DNA from: Candidatus Tectimicrobiota bacterium
GTDB taxonomy: Bacteria; Tectomicrobia; Entotheonellia; Entotheonellales; Entotheonellaceae
Length of the DNA stretch: 64,000 nucleotides
NCBI GenBank assembly: GCA_026005175.1
Contig: BPKO01000012.1
Location: forward strand, 1 to 64,000
Direction: 5' to 3'
Position 1 is the first letter of the stretch; each line of letters opens with the position of its first letter. The notes beneath the pieces are model-generated. The model saw only the letters and a program-made list of their open reading frames with translations. It made no database searches and had not been told where the DNA came from. This document shows, in pieces, positions 1 to 9,907 of this stretch. A program made the position numbers and the translations under genes.

Positions 1-101
1 TGGAGCGTCATGCTCTCTCCTGCTTTTCCTTCCGTAGAATTTCTGCTATAGTCACAACGCCCTTTCACCCCAGTATACCACCGCAGCACGGGTCCAAGGA
101 G

Positions 102-1219
102 ATGACTTCAAGCAGCAAGCGGCGCCGGCAAACGCACCCCGCTCTACGAGATCCACCGCCGGCTCGGGGCGCGCATGACCCTCTTTGGCGGCTGGGAAAT
201 GCCCCTTTCTTACACCGGGATTCTTGACGAACACCGACAGGTGCGGACCCATGCCGGCCTCTTTGATGTCAGCCACATGGGCGAAATCGAAATTAGTGGC
301 CCGCAAGCAGAAGCCGCCGTGCAGTATCTGACCATCAACGACGTGCGGTCTCTCCAGCGCGGCCAGCTGCAGTATAGCGCCATGTGCAACGACCGCGGCG
401 GCATCCTCGACGACCTCACCGTGTATCGTCTGGCAGCCGACCGCTTCTTGCTCATCGTCAACGCCACCAACACCGACAAGGATCTGGCTTGGATCGAGCA
501 GCACGTGGGAGCCGGAGCGCGGGTGCGCGACGTAAGTGCCGCCAAAGGGTTGCTGGCCCTGCAGGGGCCCGAGGCCGAAGCCATCCTGCAGCGGCTGACC
601 CCCACCGACCTGGCAGCCCTGCCCTACTATCACGCCACGTGGAGCACCGTGGCCGGCCTCGAAGTGCTGGTGTCGCGCTCGGGCTATACTGGCGAAGACG
701 GCTTTGAGCTGCTGGTGGCTGCCGAGGATGCCCCTGCCCTGTGGGAGGCCTTGATGGAGGCAGGAGAAGATTTTGGCCTGATGCCGGCAGGCCTGGGCGC
801 CCGCGACACCCTGCGGCTGGAAGCCCGCTACTTGCTCTACGGCACGGATATGGACGAGACCACCAATCCCTTTGAGGTGGGGCTGGGCTGGATCACCAAG
901 CTGGATAAGGGGGCGTTCATCGGCCGCGAAGCCCTGCAGCGCATCAAGGAAGCAGGGGTGCAGCGCCGCCTGGTGGGCTTTGTCATGGAGGAACGCGGCG
1001 TGCCGCGAATGCACTACGCGGTCTGGCACCACGACGAGGCGGTCGGGGAGGTGCGCAGCGGTACCCTGTCGCCGACCCTGGGCCAGGGCATTGGGACGGC
1101 GCTGGTGCGCGCTGCGTGTGCCAAAGCGGGCACCGAGTTGGCGGTGGACATTCGCGGCACCAAACGCAGGGCCCCGCGTTGTGCCCCCACCTTTTGTTCC
1201 GCGTCGGGTCAAGCGCTGA
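102..1219 (+). CDS. gcvT: Aminomethyltransferase, glycine cleavage T protein (two apparent frameshifts)
   Basis: GcvT takes the aminomethyl group from lipoylated GcvH, releases ammonia and forms methylene-tetrahydrofolate in the cytoplasm. Family hallmarks are visible: DVSHMGEI, SGYTGEDGFEL and LGARDTLRLEARYLLYG. An ATG at 102 with AAGGAG just upstream opens the gene, but the conserved KRTPLYEIHRRLGAR that must follow lies one base out of frame (break near 120-130). The closing FVPRRVKR lies one base out again (CCCC at 1172-1175). Removing one base at each place gives 371 aa, normal for the family. A start at ATG 175 would lose the conserved N-terminus. gcvH follows after 22 bp, so the two are surely co-transcribed. 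The breaks look like sequence errors. Confidence 0.93.
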
Positions 1220-1241
1220 ATGAGGCAAGCAGGAGAGGCCT

Positions 1242-1646
1242 ATGGAGATCCCGGCAGAGCTCAAATACACCAAAGAACACGAGTGGGCGCGGATTGAGGG
1301 CAACCGCGTGGTGGTCGGCATCACCGACTTTGCCCAGAAGGAACTGGGAGACGTCGTCTATGTCGAGTTGCCCGAGGTGGGCAAAACCGTCGAAGCCATG
1401 GGCACCTTTGGGGTGGTGGAGTCGGTCAAAGCGGTGTCGGACCTCTACGCGCCGGTGAGCGGCACCATTGTGGAAGTGAACAGCGTACTGATTGACCGCC
1501 CGGAGCTGGTCAACGAGTCGCCCTATGGAGAGGGCTGGATGGTGGTCATTGCCCCCAGCAACTTGGAGGCCGAGCTGCCCCAGCTGCTGAGTGCCGAGGA
1601 ATACCGGGCTTACATCGAGGCGTCCGGGCAGACGACCGTGGGGTAA
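1242..1646 (+). CDS. gcvH: Glycine cleavage system H protein
   Basis: Lipoyl carrier of the glycine cleavage system, shuttling the aminomethyl intermediate between GcvP, GcvT and the L protein. The 134-aa product is intact and of normal size. It starts with the typical [12 protein letters not shown] segment and carries the lipoylation site in [14 protein letters not shown], the modified lysine being Lys63. AGGAGAGGCC precedes the ATG at 1242. It sits between gcvT and a lipoate-attachment enzyme, so carrier and modifying enzyme are probably made together. No gcvP is present in the window. Confidence 0.96.
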   Translation: MEIPAELKYTKEHEWARIEGNRVVVGITDFAQKELGDVVYVELPEVGKTVEAMGTFGVVESVKAVSDLYAPVSGTIVEVNSVLIDRPELVNESPYGEGWMVVIAPSNLEAELPQLLSAEEYRAYIEASGQTTVG

Positions 1647-1649
1647 GCC

Positions 1650-2547
1650 ATGCACCGCGTTTGGCGGTTCCTCGATACCGGGTACCACGATGCGGCGACC
1701 AACATGGCGCTCGATGAGGCCCTGCTGCTCCTGCACGAGGCGGGGGCGAGCCCGCCCACCCTGCGCGTGTACGGCTGGCACCCGCCCACCCTCTCGGTGG
1801 GCTATGCCCAGGACGTGGCTCGGGAAGTCGACGCTCGCGGCGTGCCAGGCCCTGGGCATTGCCCTGGTGCGCCGGCCCACCGGCGGTCGTGCCGTGCTGC
1901 ACGAGCAGGACGTCACCTACAGCGTGGTCCTCCCCATCGGCTTAGGGGGAACGACGCTGGCCGCCGACTACTGCCGCATCGGCACCGCCCTGGCCACTGC
2001 CTTGCAGGGACTGGGCCTCCCCGTGTCGCTGGCGCGGCGGCACGGAGCGCCGCCACGCACCGCCGCTGCGGCGTGCTTCGCCGCTTTGTCGCGCTACGAA
2101 ATCGGCGTGGCTGGCAAGAAGCTCGTCGGCAGCGCCCAGAAGCGCCTGCAGCGCACGCTGTTGCAGCACGGCTCCATTCCGCTGTGGCTAGACCGCGAGC
2201 GGCTGCTGCGCTGCCTGCGGGTTGCCGATCCCCGCCGCGCGGCCGCCGAAGCGGCAGCCACGATGACCGCGGTGAACGAACTCGCCCCGGCGCCCGTAGC
2301 CCCCGCAGCGCTGCACGCTGCCCTGCGGCAAGGCTTTGCTGCCACGTTTGGGGTCGACTTCACGCCCGCTTCCCCAACCCCACAGGAGTGGGCGCTGGCC
2401 CATTACCTGCGGCAGACCAAGTACGCCACCGCAGCCTGGAACCTCGAGGGGCCAGTCGCGTGGCGGCGCCTGGCGTCGGCAGCGGGCGTGGATGCCACCA
2501 CGAGCAACCGGGTATTGACAGTTGCCACGCCGGCAGGTAATGTGTAA
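1650..2547 (+). CDS. lipM: LipM-like octanoyl/lipoyl protein transferase (one apparent frameshift)
   Basis: Member of the biotin/lipoate protein ligase fold (BPL_LplA_LipB), expected to put octanoate or lipoate on GcvH. Visible motifs are RRPTGGRAVLHEQDVTYSV, a Cys in ACFAALSRYEI and KKLVGSAQKR followed by LLQHGSIPLW. The Cys shortly before the YEI...GKK motif fits the acyl-cysteine site of LipM-type transferases and argues against ATP-dependent LplA. The N-terminal part (MHRVWRFLDTG...) and the rest are in different frames. Dropping one base near 1833 (gacgctcgc) joins them into 298 aa. Only 3 bp separate it from gcvH. LipM versus LplA is inference from motifs. Confidence 0.82.
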
Positions 2548-2555
2548 ACAGGCAA

Positions 2556-2627
<72 letters not shown>

Positions 2628-2638
2628 CTAAGTTAGGG

Positions 2639-2961
2639 ATGCGGCGGCTGCTTTGCGTCGTGCTGGTCTTGGGTGGGTTGGCAGGGTGCCGCCCTTCCCT
2701 GCTTGAGCAAGCCCTGTCCGGCAAGCTCCCTCCCGAAGAAAGCAACGCCATCATCACCGAGTACTGCCAAAGCTGCCACATCCACCGGGCGTTTGATCCC
2801 AGCGGCCACGCCGAGCGTATGCAAGCGTTCTACGACCGCCCACCGTACAACGTGGCAACGGCCTGCCGGGCCTGTCACTTGGTGCAGGAAGACACCTGGG
2901 GCGTCAAGCGGCGCAAGACCCTGTGGCCGGCGCAGGTGGCCGCGCAGGCGGGCCCCGCTGA
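2639..2961 (+). CDS. Small lipoprotein with two CxxCH haem-binding motifs (3' end uncertain)
   Basis: An exported lipoprotein, probably a c-type cytochrome-like electron carrier. Residues 1-17 form a lipoprotein signal peptide ending in LAGC (lipidated Cys17). CQSCH (43-47) and CRACH (76-80) are two haem c attachment motifs. I do not recognise a named family. The frame reads through to 3487, antisense to the ABC permease gene, and loses any protein-like character after about KRRKTLWPAQVAAQAG. A single-base loss near 2950-2956 would close it at the TGA at 2959-2961, just before the permease stop on the other strand, and that is the end given here. It starts 12 bp after tRNA-Gly. Confidence is good for residues 1-100 and low for the exact end. 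Confidence 0.6.
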
Positions 2962-2968
2962 GGCGGGA

Positions 2969-3811
2969 TCAGGCTCCCCCCTGCGGCCGCAGCAGGGTCC
3001 GCAGGCGCGGGTCGAGGGCGTCGCGCAGGGCGTCGCCCAGCAAGTTGCACCCCAGCACGGCAAGCAGGATGGCCAAGCCGGGAAAAGTCGTGAGGTGCGG
3101 CGCCACGAGCAGGAAGTGGCGCCCCTCGTTGAGCATGGCGCCCCAACTCGGCGTTGGCGGCTGCACCCCCAGGCCGAGAAAGCTCAAGCCGGCTTCGGCG
3201 ACGATGATCCCGGCGAGGCTGAAGGTGGCCTGCACCAGCAGCGGCCCGGCGATGTTGGGCAGGATGTGCCGGCACAGGATATACCCGGCGGTGGCCCCGG
3301 TGGCCCGTGCTGCCGTCACGTACTCTTGCTCCCGTGCGCCCAGCACCAAGGCACGCGTCAGCCGCGCGTAGGCCACCCACCCCCCCAGGCAGAGGGCGAC
3401 TATTACGTTCACCACGCTGGGCCCCAGGATGGCCATGATCGCCAGGGCGAGCAGAATGCCAGGAAAGGCAAGGAAGAGGTCGGTTAAGCGCATGAGCAGC
3501 TCGTCGAGCGCGCCCCCACCGTAGCCGGCAAGCGCCCCTACCGTGACCCCCAGGCTCAGCGGCACGACAACGCAGACCAGCCCCACCAGCAGCGAGACAC
3601 GCGCCCCATAAAGCAGCCGCGCACAGACATCGCGTCCGAGCTTGTCCTGGCCGCAGGGATGGGTCCGCGACGGCGGCTGCAGCCCTTCGGCCAGCACCTG
3701 GGTACGCGGATCATATGGCGTCAGCCAGGGCGCGCCGGCCGCACCGCAGACAAGCAGCAGCAAGAGAGCGGCCCCCAGGTAGCCAGAGGGAGAAAGCCGC
3801 CAGCGGCGCAT
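2969..3811 (-). CDS. dppC: Dipeptide/oligopeptide-type ABC transporter permease, DppC family
   Basis: Second inner-membrane permease of a family-5 (peptide/nickel type) importer. It has an N-terminal membrane segment, then the DppC-typical HPCGQDKLGRDVCARLLYGA loop, further hydrophobic helices and the cytoplasmic EAA-like loop AARATGATAGYILCRHILPN that contacts the ATPase. The end LDPRLRTLL is also family-typical. I chose ATG 3811, which has GAGGGT upstream and follows the dppB stop by 7 nt. Upstream in-frame starts would overlap dppB. No ATPase gene follows; downstream lie the lipoprotein and tRNA genes of the opposite strand. Confidence 0.92.
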   Translation of the reverse strand: MRRWRLSPSGYLGAALLLLLVCGAAGAPWLTPYDPRTQVLAEGLQPPSRTHPCGQDKLGRDVCARLLYGARVSLLVGLVCVVVPLSLGVTVGALAGYGGGALDELLMRLTDLFLAFPGILLALAIMAILGPSVVNVIVALCLGGWVAYARLTRALVLGAREQEYVTAARATGATAGYILCRHILPNIAGPLLVQATFSLAGIIVAEAGLSFLGLGVQPPTPSWGAMLNEGRHFLLVAPHLTTFPGLAILLAVLGCNLLGDALRDALDPRLRTLLRPQGGA

Positions 3812-3818
3812 GGCACCC

Positions 3819-4755
3819 TCAGCGCCGCGCGCCAAAGTGCAGGCGCGGGTCGAGCCAGGCGTAGCAGAGGTCGGTGAGCAGGTTCACGACCACGTAAATG
3901 AGGGCAATGACCAGCACGCAGCCTTGCACCACCGGGTAGTCCCGCTGCTGGATGGCCCGCACCGTCAGCTCGCCCAGGCCGGGCCAGGCAAAGATGGTCT
4001 CGGTGATCACTGCCCCTGACAGCAGCGCCCCGCCCTGCAAGCCGAGCAGGGTGACCAGGGGCAGCAGCGCATTGCGGAAAGCGTGCTTGCCCACCACCAC
4101 CCATTCGCTCAGCCCCTTGGCCCGCGCCGTGCGGATGTAGTCTGCTTGCAGCACCTCGAGCAGCCCGGCACGCGTCATGCGCGTCAGCAGCGCCATGAGC
4201 GCCGTGCCCAGAGTAACAGCGGGCAAGACGAGGTAGGCTAGGCTGCCATCGCCGCGCCCGGCCACCGGCAACCAGCCCAGGCGCACGGCAAACGCCAGGA
4301 TGAGCAGCGGTCCGAGCCAGAAGCTGGGCATCGACACGCCAATCAGGGCCACGAAGGTGGCTGCCATGTCAATCCAGGTGCGGGGGAAGAGGGCAGCCAC
4401 GGTGCCAAGCGGCAGCGCCAGGAGCACGGCCACCAGCAGCGCCGCCAGCGCCAGGAGGGCAGTGGCCGGCAGCCGCTCTGCGATCAGGGCGCCCACCGGC
4501 CGCTGCGTGTAAAGCGAGCGGCCCAGGTCGCCACGCACGGCGCGCGCCAGGAAGGCCAGGTACTGCTGTCCCAGGGGGTGGTCTAGCCCTAGCTGCCGGC
4601 GCAGCGCCGCGCGGTCAACCGCGCTCGCCGTTTCCCCCGAGTAGCAAGTCCACCGGGTCGCCAGGGACGAGATGGAGCAGCAGGAAGACAAACGTCACCA
4701 CCCCCCACACCACGGGCAGCAGCAGGAGCAGGCGCCGCAAGACCACCGTGCGCAT
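3819..4755 (-). CDS. dppB: Dipeptide/oligopeptide-type ABC transporter permease, DppB family (one apparent frameshift)
   Basis: First permease of the importer. It begins MRTVVLRRLLLLLPVVWGVV with the typical HLVPGDPVDLLLG, and continues in another frame with GETASAVDRAALRRQLGLD, the LARAVRGDLGRSLYTQRPV loop, membrane helices and the EAA loop DYIRTARAKGLSEW. The join is a run of five C on the plus strand at 4634-4638; one base fewer gives an uninterrupted 311-aa protein of normal length. The start ATG at 4755 lies 4 nt after the stop of the binding-protein gene, so A, B and C form one operon. Confidence 0.91.
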
Positions 4756-4759
4756 CGGC

Positions 4760-6316
4760 TCAGCGGGCTGCCGTGGCGAGCCGAGACACGTGCTGCAAGG
4801 CGCGCAGGCTTCCCGTCGGCGACAGCCGGTAGCCGCCAAAAGTGGCCCGCAGCACCGCCACGTTGGTCTCGTGCCACAGCGGGAGGTATGGAAGCTCGGC
4901 GGCAATGAGCTTCTGCGCCTGGCTGTAAAGACGGCGTCGCACCTCTACGGCCGCCGCTCGGCGTCCCTGCTCGAGCAAGGCATCGAGGGTAGCGTTGCGG
5001 TAGCGGCCGCGGTTGGCCCCCGCCGGAGGCACCGACCGTGAGTGGAAAACGTAGTAGAGAATGTCGGGATCCGTCACCCCCACCCAGGTGAGGGCGTAGA
5101 CCTGGAAGTTGCCGGCGCGGATGTCGGCATAAAACGTGCCCCACTCGTAGCTGCGGATGTCGACCGCCACCCCTACCTGGCGCCAAGCCTCCTGCACCAC
5201 TTCGGCCAGACGCCGCCCCAGGTCACTTTGCGACGTCTTGTACTGCAAACGAAAGCGCGGCGCCGGGCCGGGACCATCGGGGTCAGGGAAGCCGGCGGCG
5301 TCGAGCAGCTGCGCTGCCCGTACCGGGTCGTACGCATAGCGGGGCACGTCTGCCTCATAGGCCCAGTGGCCGGGAGGAAGAAGGCCGTCGGCCAGGCGTG
5401 CCTGCCCCCGCAGCAGGTGCTGGATCAGCGCCTGGCGGTCGAGGGCATGCGCCAGGGCCTGCCGGACCTGCACGTGGCGCAAAATCGGGTCCTCACAGTT
5501 AAAGCCCAGGTACGTGAACTGCGTCCCCGGCGCCTGCAGGACGCGGAAGCGGGCATCGTGGGCGACGGCGGGTAGCAAGTCAGGAGGCAGGGCGTTTTGC
5601 ACCATGTCGAGCGTGCCTTTTTGCAGGGCAAACAGGCGTACCATGGCATCGGGAATGACACGCAGCTCGAGGCCGTCGAGCGCGGGGTGCCCCTCGAAGT
5701 ACGCGGCATGGGCACGCAAGACAAGAGTCCCGTCGTCCTGCCGGCCGGCAAAGGCAAAAGGTCCGGTGCCCACGGGGTGCTCGTCGAGGGCGGGGGTACC
5801 GGGAGCACGGGGGCGGGGGACGATGCCCAGGGTCAGGTTGTTGGCCAGAAAGGGGGCAAAGGGGAAAGCGAGCTCGAAGCGCACCTGATCCTCTGCCAGC
5901 ACGTCGATGCGGCGGATGTGGGCAAAGCTGGCGCGCTTTGGCGAGCCGGTGGCAGGGTCAAGGAGCGAGGCAAACGTGTAGCGCACGTCTTCTGCCGTCA
6001 GCAGCGAGCCGTCATGAAAGCGCACCCCACGGCGCAAGCGAAAGACGTAAGTTGTGGGCGTGGGGGTCTCCCAGCTCACCGCCAGGTCGGGAACCGCGCG
6101 CCCCTGGGCATCGAGGCGCACCAGGCCGTTGTAGAGCAGCTCGATGACGCGCTGCGAGGTGGCATCAAGGGCCAGACGTGGATCGAGGTGCAGCGGCGCA
6201 CGCTCCAGGCCAAGCCGCAAGACCTGCGATGGCGGGGACGCCGGCGTGCACGCCCCTCCCCACAGGACCCATCCCAGGAGTAGGAGTCTGAGGCCGAAGC
6301 GACGGAAACGCGCCAT
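4760..6316 (-). CDS. dppA: Peptide-type ABC transporter substrate-binding lipoprotein (SBP family 5)
   Basis: Extracytoplasmic solute receptor of the importer, 518 aa. The N-terminus is a lipoprotein signal (RLLLLGWVLWGGAC, Cys23). The SBP_bac_5 pattern follows: LHLDPRLALDATSQRVIELLYNGLV, YVFRLRRGVRFHDGSLLTAEDVRYTF (given in parts: RRGVRFHDGSLLTAEDV is the signature), then the FVLGPPDF-free large lobe and a C-terminal YLPLWH segment. Family members bind di/oligopeptides, nickel, haem or glutathione, and the ligand cannot be told here. It is the first gene of the operon and is read from a promoter back to back with that of recJ. Confidence 0.92.
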   Translation of the reverse strand: MARFRRFGLRLLLLGWVLWGGACTPASPPSQVLRLGLERAPLHLDPRLALDATSQRVIELLYNGLVRLDAQGRAVPDLAVSWETPTPTTYVFRLRRGVRFHDGSLLTAEDVRYTFASLLDPATGSPKRASFAHIRRIDVLAEDQVRFELAFPFAPFLANNLTLGIVPRPRAPGTPALDEHPVGTGPFAFAGRQDDGTLVLRAHAAYFEGHPALDGLELRVIPDAMVRLFALQKGTLDMVQNALPPDLLPAVAHDARFRVLQAPGTQFTYLGFNCEDPILRHVQVRQALAHALDRQALIQHLLRGQARLADGLLPPGHWAYEADVPRYAYDPVRAAQLLDAAGFPDPDGPGPAPRFRLQYKTSQSDLGRRLAEVVQEAWRQVGVAVDIRSYEWGTFYADIRAGNFQVYALTWVGVTDPDILYYVFHSRSVPPAGANRGRYRNATLDALLEQGRRAAAVEVRRRLYSQAQKLIAAELPYLPLWHETNVAVLRATFGGYRLSPTGSLRALQHVSRLATAAR

Positions 6317-6339
6317 GCCATCCTCACCCGCTGCCAGGA

Positions 6340-6368
6340 AGGCTAGAAGAAAACCCTTGCCCTGTCAA
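6340..6368 (-). promoter_or_regulatory. Sigma-70-like promoter of the dppA-B-C operon
   Basis: On the minus strand a perfect TTGACA (plus-strand 6363-6368) is followed after 17 bp by a weak TAGCCT (6340-6345), 24 bp before the dppA start codon. The -35 box is only 2 bp from the -35 box of the oppositely directed recJ promoter. Confidence 0.5.
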
Positions 6369-6370
6369 CC

Positions 6371-6399
6371 TTGACACCTGGGGGCGGCTGGGCTATGGT
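6371..6399 (+). promoter_or_regulatory. Sigma-70-like promoter of recJ
   Basis: Perfect TTGACA (6371-6376), 17-bp spacer, TATGGT (6394-6399). The predicted start is about 15 bp before the AGGAGAGG ribosome site and the ATG at 6421. Confidence 0.6.
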
Positions 6400-6420
6400 C
6401 TAGCGCCTAGAGGAGAGGCC

Positions 6421-8147
6421 ATGCATTGGCGTCTTGTCCCCCCCGATCCTGCCACCCAGCACCGCCTGCACGCCGCCACCGGGCTTTCTCCCCTGCTTTG
6501 CCAGCTGCTTATCAACCGGGGCATCACCGACCCCGCCGCGGCGCAGGCTTTTCTTGCCCCGTCGTTGCACGACCTGCACGATCCCTACTTGCTACACGGT
6601 ATGGCGCCGGCGGTGCACCGCCTGGTGACGGCCCTGCGCCAGGGAGAACGGCTGGCCGTCTACGGCGATTACGACGTCGACGGGGTGACGGGCACGGCGC
6701 TGCTGGTGACGTTTTTTCCGCGAGCTGGGCCGCGACGTGCCTTACTACATTCCCGAGCGGTTGCGTCACGGCTACGGGCTGCACGCCGAGGCTATTCGCC
6801 AGCTCGCCGCGGCCGGCGTGCGGGTGCTCATCACCGTTGACTGCGGCATCACCGCCCAAGAGGAAGTCGCGCTGGCGCAGCAGCTCGGGATTGACGTCAT
6901 CATTACCGATCACCACCAGCCCCCGGCCGTGCTGCCGCCGGCCCTGGCGGTGCTCAACCCACACCAGCCGGCCTGCCCGTACCCCAACAAAGACCTCTGC
7001 GGCGTCGGGGTGGTTTTTAAGCTGCTCACCGCCTTGCGCGCTGCCCTGCGCCAGGCCGGGCTTTTTGGCGAGCGCTTGCCCAACCTCAAACGCCACCTCG
7101 ACCTGGTAACCTTGGGCACCATCGCCGACGTCACGCCCTTGCGAGGCGAAAACCGGATCCTCGTATACCATGGCCTGCAGGAACTGACCCGTACGCGCAA
7201 ACCCGGTCTGCAGGCGCTGCGGCAGCTCAGCGGCCGCAGCGACAAGCCGGCCAGCACGCGTGAAGTGGGCTTTTATTTGGCGCCCCGGCTCAACGCCAGC
7301 GGCCGCCTCGACTCGGCCGCCCACAGCGTGGCGCTGCTTACCGCCGCCGATGCCCAGGCCGCAGCGCCCCTGGCTGCTGCCATCGAGGCCGTTAACGCGC
7401 AGCGGCGCACGCTGCAGCAGGAAATCGAAGCGGCGGTTCACGCGCGCCTTGCCCGGGACTACGACGGCCGTCCCCCAGCGGCGATCGTGCTCGCCGATGC
7501 CGCCTGGCACCCGGGGGTGGTGGGCATTGTGGCGGCCAAAATCGCCCAGGCGTACTACCGCCCGACGCTGCTCTTGCACCTCGACGGAGACACCGCCCGC
7601 GGCTCGGGCCGCAGCATTCCCGCATTTGATCTCTACGCCGCCCTGCACCACTGCGCCCGCTGGCTGCGCCAGTACGGTGGTCATCCCCAAGCGGCGGGAT
7701 TGACCCTTGACGCCGCCCACCTGCCCCGCCTGCAGCAAGAGCTGGTGCGCTACACGCAGGCCACCCTTTCTCCGGCTGCCCTCCAGCCTACCCTCGAGCT
7801 AGAGGCGCGGGTCACCCTCGACGAGCTCACCCCGGAGGTGGTGGCGCAGCTGGCCTCCCTGGCCCCCCCACGGCGCGGGCAACCCGGTGCCGCTGCTGTG
7901 TGCCCAAGCGGTACAGTGCCTGACGCCGGTGCGGCCCGTGGGCGCCCAGGGGCAGCACGCCCGGTTTCGCGTGCAGCAGCACGGCACCCGCCTCGATGCC
8001 GTGGCCTTTGGCCTGGCCGCGCAAGTGGCGGCGCTGGCCGGGCAGCCTGCGCTAGACATCGCCTTTACGCCCGTACTCAGCCACTGGAACGGGGAGGCGC
8101 GCGTCGAGCTGCACGTGCGGGCCCTGCGCCCCCACGCCCCGCTGTGA
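6421..8147 (+). CDS. recJ: Single-strand-specific 5'-3' exonuclease RecJ (two apparent frameshifts)
   Basis: RecJ degrades single-stranded DNA in mismatch and recombinational repair. DHH-superfamily motifs occur in order: YGDYDVDGVTGTALL, VDCGI, ITDHHQ (the DHH motif), LVTLGTIADVTPL, APRLNASGRLDSA, then the DHHA1 motif YGGHPQAAGLTL and a C-terminal OB-like domain. The gene crosses three frames. Breaks are a T-run at 6712-6717 (six where five are needed) and a C-run at 7863-7869 (seven where six are needed). Removing one base in each gives 574 aa, the usual size. AGGAGAGG precedes the ATG. Confidence 0.93.
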
Positions 8148-8159
8148 GCGGGAAAGCTA

Positions 8160-8188
8160 TTGACACAGTGGGGGGAATTTTTTACATT
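8160..8188 (+). promoter_or_regulatory. Sigma-70 promoter of the type II secretion-like operon
   Basis: Perfect TTGACA (8160-8165), exact 17-bp spacer, TACATT (8183-8188), lying 12 bp after the recJ stop and about 85 bp before the chosen gspA start. AT-rich discriminator and spacer stand out from the GC-rich surroundings. Confidence 0.7.
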
Positions 8189-8273
8189 TCAACCAACTCC
8201 CAGCGCCAAGGCCGGGGATGAGGCGATCGCCTCGAGTTCCCCCTTGCTTCCCCGCAAGAGAGGCCGCAGCGAG

Positions 8274-9897
8274 GTGTACCTCAGCTTCTTCAACCTGCGC
8301 GAGCCCCCGTTCAGTCTCACCCCGGATCCCCGCTTCCTGTTCCTCAGCCGCCAGCACGAAGAAGCCTTAAGCCACCTGCTTTACGGGATTTACGAACGCA
8401 AGGGGTTTATCGAGATCACCGGCGAAGTGGGCACTGGCAAGACTATTCTCTGCCGCACCCTGCTCGACCGCCTTGACAAGACGGTGTCCACGGCGCTGAT
8501 TTTCAACTCTTACTTGACCGAACTCGAACTGCTGCGGGCCATCGTGCGCGACTTTGGTCTCGTTCCTGCCGAGGCGACGCGCGCTGGCTACCTCGACACC
8601 CTCAACCAGTACCTCCTGGAGGAGTTTGCAGCCGGCCGTAACGCCGTGGTCATCGTCGATGAGGCGCAGCACCTCGACGCCACGGTGCTCGAGCAGCTGC
8701 GCATGCTCTCCAATCTGGAAACGGAACGCGGCAAGCTGCTGCAGGTGGTGCTGGTGGGACAGCCGGAACTGCGTGACAAGCTGGCCATGCCGCACATGCG
8801 CCAGCTGGAGCAGCGCATTGCCGTGCGCTACCACATCCACGGCTTGTCGCGCACCGAGACACGGCAGTACATCGTGCACCGTATGAGCGTGGCCGGCGCG
8901 GCCAACACGGTGACGTTTACCCGTGCTGCCTTTGCCCTTATCCACCGAGCCTGCGATGGCATTCCCCGGCGTATCAACCTCCTCTGCGACCGGGTGCTCA
9001 TGCTGGCTTACGTGCGCGGCACGCGGCGGGTGACGGCCACCTTGGTGCGCCAGAGCCTGCGCGAGCTCGGCGGCCGCCGCCGCGCGGCCGCCGTGCCACG
9101 CCCCGTGCCGCTGCGCCTGGCCGCCCTGGCCGGCGTTGGCAGCCTGGCCTTGCTCGCCGGCCTCGCCGCATGGCCGACGGTACGCGAGCAGGTGACCACT
9201 CGGCTGGCCCCGCAGACGCCACCCGCCCCGCCGCTGCCCCAGCCCGTGTTGCCGGCGCCGCCACCCGTTCCTGTCCCTCCCCCGCTCACGGTTCCCGAGG
9301 CGGAGCTAAGCTGGGCCCAGAAGCTGTGGCGCCTGGCGGCGCGCGCCACCGCCTTGTCTGAAGCCACCGCGCCGGTAAGGCGCTGGGAAGCGCTGCTGGC
9401 GCAGGCCGCCCAGGAGGTTGGACTCGAGGTGCTGCCGCTCCAGGCCTCCCTCCCCCAGCTCCAGCGCCTCTCCCGTCCCTGCCTCATCGAAGTTCTCCCC
9501 GCCGCAGCCACGGCTTCGCAGCTGTGGGTCCTGGTGCAGCTCCACGATACCTATGCCGTCACTTACCGCGAGCCCGCAGGGCTGGCCGCCCTCCCCTTGT
9601 CCCAACTGCAGGCCATGTGGTCCGGGAAACTCTTCCTGAGCACCGCCGCCGATACCCCCCCAGGGGCCGGTGTTGCGTGCCGGCATGCGCGGCACAAAAA
9701 TCGAATCCCTACAGCAAAGCCTAAAAGAGCTGGGTTATTATGAGGGGATGATTTCGGGTCAGTTTGACGAGCAGACGGTGCAGGCGGTGAAGCAATTTCA
9801 GCAGGACTACCGGCTTCAGGTCGACGGCATTGTGGGGCGGCAGACGTGGATCGTGCTGCGGCATTTTGGAGCGGTGCCGCTGGCGGAGACGACTTGA
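8274..9897 (+). CDS. gspA: GspA/ExeA (MshM)-like AAA+ ATPase with membrane segment and peptidoglycan-binding domain (one apparent frameshift)
   Basis: Assembly ATPase that helps insert the secretin through the peptidoglycan. The N-terminal YLSFFNLREPPFSLTPDPRF is diagnostic of the ExeA/MshM family. Walker A is GEVGTGKT, Walker B is VVIVDEAQ, and sensor-type GQPELRDKL follows. After the ATPase come one membrane helix (about residues 285-305), a Pro-rich linker and, in another frame, a PG_binding_1 domain (LRAGMRGTKIESLQQ ... VDGIVGRQTW). The join is a C-run at 9655-9661 (seven, six expected); corrected length 540 aa. GTG 8274 is preferred because the family starts there and AGAGAGG lies upstream. 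First gene of the gsp operon. Confidence 0.88.
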
Positions 9898-9907
9898 CGG
9901 AGGCGGG

